Origin: SZUA-430 sp965227535
GTDB lineage: Bacteria > Pseudomonadota > Alphaproteobacteria > Micropepsales > Micropepsaceae
Direction of reading: 5' to 3'
DNA length: 64,000 bases
NCBI GenBank assembly: GCA_965227535.1
Contig: OZ245761.1
Span: 3,720,001-3,784,000, forward strand
A program made the position numbers and the translations under genes. The notes under the pieces were generated by a model. The model saw only the letters and a list, made by a program, of their open reading frames with translations, ran no database searches and was not told the DNA's origin. The number at the start of each line of letters is the position of its first letter. The first letter of the stretch is position 1. Below are positions 61,534 to 64,000 of this stretch, one piece after another.

Positions 61534-61689
61534 ATGGCCAACGCGCCGCACACGTACCAAAAAGGCAAAATGGATCTCAGCGAGCATCAGGCGACGTTCG
61601 GCCTGTTCTGGTGGTGGACGAAGTTCAGCATCATTGGCCTGATCGTTCTGATGGCGTTGATGGCCTATTTCCTGGTTCCGCACGCTTAA
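61534..61689 (+). CDS. aa3-type cytochrome c oxidase subunit IV
   Basis: This 51-residue protein matches the small bacterial aa3 oxidase subunit IV: KMDLSEHQATFGLFWWWTKF followed by a single membrane helix (SIIGLIVLMALMAYFLVP). It is an accessory subunit of the terminal oxidase. The frame was found independently of the larger ones: ATG at 61534, TAA at 61687. It lies just before pntAA, a common alphaproteobacterial arrangement, although the other oxidase subunits are not in this window. A GGCAG lies about eight bases before the start. Confidence 0.85.
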   Translation: MANAPHTYQKGKMDLSEHQATFGLFWWWTKFSIIGLIVLMALMAYFLVPHA

Positions 61690-61725
61690 GCACGCGCTGA
61701 GCCTCCTCCAACCCGCACAGGTCCC

Positions 61726-62853
61726 ATGAAAGTCGGCATCCCGAAGGAACGGCGCGCGAACGAATCGCGTGTCGCCGCAACGCCCGAGTCCGTGAAAAAG
61801 CTGAAGGGCCTCGGCCTCGACGTCGTGGTGGAATCCGGCGCCGGCGCCCCCTCGCACTTCGCCGACCAGGATTACGCGGCGGCGGGCGCCGAAATCGGAA
61901 CGCAGGCTGCGGCCCTCGGCGCCGACATCGTACTCAAGGTGATGCGCCCGACGGACGAAGAACTGCCGCAGCTGAAACGCGGCGCCATGCTCGCCGCCAT
62001 CCTCGCGCCCTACGCCGACAAATCCGCCGCCGCGAAATACGCCAGCGCCGGCATTAACACCTTCGCGATGGAATTCATGCCGCGCATCACGCGCGCGCAA
62101 TCGATGGACGTGCTGTCCTCGCAATCGAACCTCGCCGGTTACAAGGCCGTGATCGACGCGGCGGCAGCCTACGGCCGCGCCTTCCCGATGATGATGACGG
62201 CAGCCGGCACCATCGCCCCCGCGCGCGCCTTTATCATGGGCGTCGGCGTCGCGGGCCTCCAAGCGATCGCCACCGCGAAACGTCTCGGCGCGATCGTGTC
62301 GGCGACCGACGTACGCGCCGCGACGAAGGAGCAAGTTCAATCGCTCGGCGGCACCTTCGTCATGGTCGAAGACGAAGAATCGAAACAAGCCGAAACCTCC
62401 GGCGGCTACGCCAAGGAAATGAGCGACGCCTACAAGAAGAAACAGGCAGCCCTGATCGCCGAAACGATCAAGAAGCAAGACATCGTCATCACCACCGCGC
62501 TCATCCCCGGCCGTCCCGCGCCGGTGTTGGTCACGGAAGAGATGGTGCGCTCGATGAAGCCAGGCTCCATCATCGTCGATCTGGCGGCGGAGCAGGGCGG
62601 CAACTGCCCCCTCACGAAACCGGGTGAAACGACCGAAGTGAACGGCGTCAAAATCATCGGTACGCTGAACCTCGCGGGCCGCCTGTCGGCCGACGCGTCG
62701 TCGCTCTACTCGCGGAACCTGTTCAACTTCCTTCAGCCCCTGATCGACAAGACGACCAAGGCGCTGAAGATCGACTGGAACGACGAAATCATCAAAGGCA
62801 CCTGCCTGACGCGCGACGGCGAAGTCGTCCATGCGTCGGTCAAAGCGGCCTGA
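61726..62853 (+). CDS. pntAA: NAD(P) transhydrogenase alpha subunit, soluble part PntAA
   Basis: This 375-residue protein is the NAD(H)-binding domain I of the proton-pumping transhydrogenase, which transfers hydride between NADH and NADP using the proton gradient. It has the alanine dehydrogenase/PNT fold: KVGIPKERRANESRVAATPE at the start, the glycine loop MGVGVAGLQAIATAKRLGA, and TALIPGRPAPVLVTEEMV. The alpha subunit is split into pntAA and pntAB, as in many alphaproteobacteria. It starts the operon pntAA-pntAB-small membrane gene-pntB. The ATG at 61726 follows CAGGTCC. Length is typical of the split form. Confidence 0.94.
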   Translation: MKVGIPKERRANESRVAATPESVKKLKGLGLDVVVESGAGAPSHFADQDYAAAGAEIGTQAAALGADIVLKVMRPTDEELPQLKRGAMLAAILAPYADKSAAAKYASAGINTFAMEFMPRITRAQSMDVLSSQSNLAGYKAVIDAAAAYGRAFPMMMTAAGTIAPARAFIMGVGVAGLQAIATAKRLGAIVSATDVRAATKEQVQSLGGTFVMVEDEESKQAETSGGYAKEMSDAYKKKQAALIAETIKKQDIVITTALIPGRPAPVLVTEEMVRSMKPGSIIVDLAAEQGGNCPLTKPGETTEVNGVKIIGTLNLAGRLSADASSLYSRNLFNFLQPLIDKTTKALKIDWNDEIIKGTCLTRDGEVVHASVKAA

Positions 62854-62864
62854 CGGAGACAAAC

Positions 62865-63200
62865 ATGGACGTGATGGATCCTGCAGCAGTCGACACGGCG
62901 TTCTTCATCTTCCGCCTGTCGATCTTCGTGCTCGCGATCTTCGTCGGCTACTACGTGGTGTGGAGCGTAACGCCGGCATTGCACACGCCGCTGATGTCCG
63001 TCACCAACGCCATCTCTTCCGTCATCATCGTCGGCGCGCTGCTCGCGGTCGGCGTCGATCTCATCGCGGCGGGCGAGGGCGGCTGGGCCGCAAAAATCTT
63101 TGGCGTCATTGCCGTGGCGCTCGCCAGCGTCAACATCTTCGGCGGCTTCCTGGTCACGCAGCGCATGCTCGCGATGTACCGCAAGAAAGAGAAGAAGTGA
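62865..63200 (+). CDS. pntAB: NAD(P) transhydrogenase alpha subunit, membrane part PntAB
   Basis: This 111-residue membrane subunit carries part of the proton channel (domain II). Hydrophobic segments are FIFRLSIFVLAIFVGYYVVW, ISSVIIVGALLAVGVDLIAA and IFGVIAVALASVNIFGGFLV. The family signature LHTPLMSVTNAISS is exact. It follows pntAA after 11 bases and its TGA overlaps a GTG start of a small membrane gene (63197). Together with PntB it completes the transhydrogenase. Confidence 0.92.
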   Translation: MDVMDPAAVDTAFFIFRLSIFVLAIFVGYYVVWSVTPALHTPLMSVTNAISSVIIVGALLAVGVDLIAAGEGGWAAKIFGVIAVALASVNIFGGFLVTQRMLAMYRKKEKK

Positions 63201-63487
63201 CCGACAACGTCGTCACCATGTACGACGCGATCGCAGCCGGCCTCGCCGTCCTGGCGCTCGGCGAAGTCGTCGCCGCACGCTTCTTCGACAGCCAAGACCG
63301 CGCGCAAAGCAAACTCATCGCCTCGCTCCTGCTGTGGGAAGGCGTCGCGATGCTCGCCTGCGCGGCCGTCGTCTACATCCGCCAAGACTTCGACGTGTCG
63401 ACGATCGTCAGCATCGTCGCGATCTGGATGGCGGGTGCAGGCGTCGGTCTGCTTCGCGCCGGTATCTTCGACGTTCCCCGGGAATGA
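63197..63487 (+). CDS. Small membrane protein between pntAB and pntB
   Basis: This 96-residue protein has about three hydrophobic segments (AIAAGLAVLALGEVVAA, LIASLLLWEGVAMLACAAVV, TIVSIVAIWMAGAGVGLLRA). It starts with GTG at 63197 inside the pntAB stop, with a purine-rich GAGAAG ahead; an ATG at 63218 is the alternative. I do not recognise a family. A separate gene here is not part of the standard alpha-beta transhydrogenase, so it may be a lineage-specific accessory subunit or a membrane factor. It is followed 28 bases later by pntB. Coding is supported by the overlap, the operon and the regular helices. Confidence 0.7.
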   Translation: MTDNVVTMYDAIAAGLAVLALGEVVAARFFDSQDRAQSKLIASLLLWEGVAMLACAAVVYIRQDFDVSTIVSIVAIWMAGAGVGLLRAGIFDVPRE

Positions 63488-63515
63488 GAACCTTTAGCCC
63501 AAGGCCAAACTGACG

Positions 63516-64000
63516 ATGGACGCCAACCTCGCCGCACTTCTCTATCTCGTCTCGGGCGTGCTGTTCATTCTCGCCCTCCGCGGTTTGTCGAGCCCCGAGT
63601 CATCCCGCCGCGGCAACAACCTCGGCATGATCGGCATGGCGATCGCGGTCGGCACGACCCTGGCCGTCGCTGCCCCGTCGGATGCATTGACCTGGGGCCT
63701 GATCCTGCTCGGCGTTGCCGTCGGCGGCACGGTCGGCGCTATCACCGCGCGCCGTATCGCGATGACGCAGATGCCGCAGCTCGTCGCCGCGTTCCACAGC
63801 CTCGTGGGTCTTGCGGCCGTCTTCGTCGCCGCGGCCGCGCTCTACGCACCGCTCGCCTTTGGCATCGGCGAACCCGGCAACATTCACATGCAGTCGCTGA
63901 TCGAGATGTCGATCGGTGTGGCCATCGGCGCGATCACGTTCTCGGGCTCGATCATCGCCTTCGCCAAGCTCAACGGAAACATGTCCGGCGCGCCAATTAT
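63516..64000 (+). CDS. pntB: NAD(P) transhydrogenase beta subunit PntB (3' truncated)
   Basis: The N-terminal 161 codons of the beta subunit lie in the window, running off the right edge. Membrane helices begin at once (LAALLYLVSGVLFILALRGL, MIGMAIAVGTTLAVA), and the segment TARRIAMTQMPQLVAAFHSL followed by GAITFSGSIIAFAKLNGNMS is characteristic of PntB, including the channel-lining helix region. The NADP-binding domain III is outside the window. It completes the operon with pntAA and pntAB. Confidence 0.92.
   Translation, partial: MDANLAALLYLVSGVLFILALRGLSSPESSRRGNNLGMIGMAIAVGTTLAVAAPSDALTWGLILLGVAVGGTVGAITARRIAMTQMPQLVAAFHSLVGLAAVFVAAAALYAPLAFGIGEPGNIHMQSLIEMSIGVAIGAITFSGSIIAFAKLNGNMSGAPI

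Overview
The window is GC-rich chromosomal DNA from an alphaproteobacterium. Several genes point to this group: a CpdR-type single-domain response regulator, the nucleoid protein GapR (DUF2312) beside DUF1244 and DUF1036 genes and pyruvate kinase, the 51-residue aa3 oxidase subunit IV before split transhydrogenase genes (pntAA, pntAB, pntB), and a DivJ/PleC-like histidine kinase. The gene set resembles Caulobacterales and relatives, but genus cannot be fixed from sequence alone. Genes are densely packed on both strands. There is no rRNA, CRISPR array, prophage or integron.

Layout. 1-6 kb: a truncated membrane protein, a sensor kinase, a Sel1 protein, a 32-residue membrane peptide, and a SulP transporter with a beta-carbonic anhydrase. 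6-14 kb: a surface-glycan or glycolipid block with five glycosyltransferases, an LpxH-like phosphoesterase and an odd protein with an internal signal sequence. 14-20 kb: a predicted small RNA, GNAT and N-formylglutamate amidohydrolase genes, cpdR, tRNA-Val and a large cyclase-like/AAA/TPR regulator. 19.5-24.6 kb: the most unusual locus, a DyP-type peroxidase fused to a cytochrome P450, a co-transcribed partner protein and a divergent Crp/Fnr regulator. 24.6-39.4 kb: envelope functions (trypsin-like lipoprotein, L,D-transpeptidase, alpha-2-macroglobulin with PBP1C, MFS exporter, two LuxR solos, lytic transglycosylase). 39.4-52 kb: rpmJ, glycolate oxidase glcDEF split by repeats, a flavin amine oxidase, pyk, DUF1036, glycerate kinase, a GxxExxY element, an amidohydrolase-DUF1244 fusion, gapR and an Mrr-like membrane nuclease. 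52-64 kb: TPR and secreted proteins, a sigma-54 activator, an ABC1/COQ8-like kinase, hydrolases, the oxidase subunit IV and the pnt operon, which runs off the right edge.

Functional links. SulP plus carbonic anhydrase suggest inorganic carbon handling. Alpha-2-macroglobulin plus PBP1C form a known periplasmic defence/repair pair. GlcDEF, glycerate kinase and pyruvate kinase could feed glycolate/glycerate carbon to pyruvate. The aa3 subunit and transhydrogenase are energy metabolism.

The best candidates for undescribed biology are: (1) the DyP-P450 fusion, whose P450 half lacks the acid-alcohol pair, has an I-helix Asn and carries an insert before its Cys ligand, like hydroperoxide-isomerising P450s; (2) a GxxExxY gene bounded by 27-bp perfect terminal inverted repeats, with an ORF-less relative between glcD and glcE; (3) a perfect 14-bp hairpin over the start codon of a glycosyltransferase; (4) a promoter-to-terminator small RNA candidate with an anti-Shine-Dalgarno segment.
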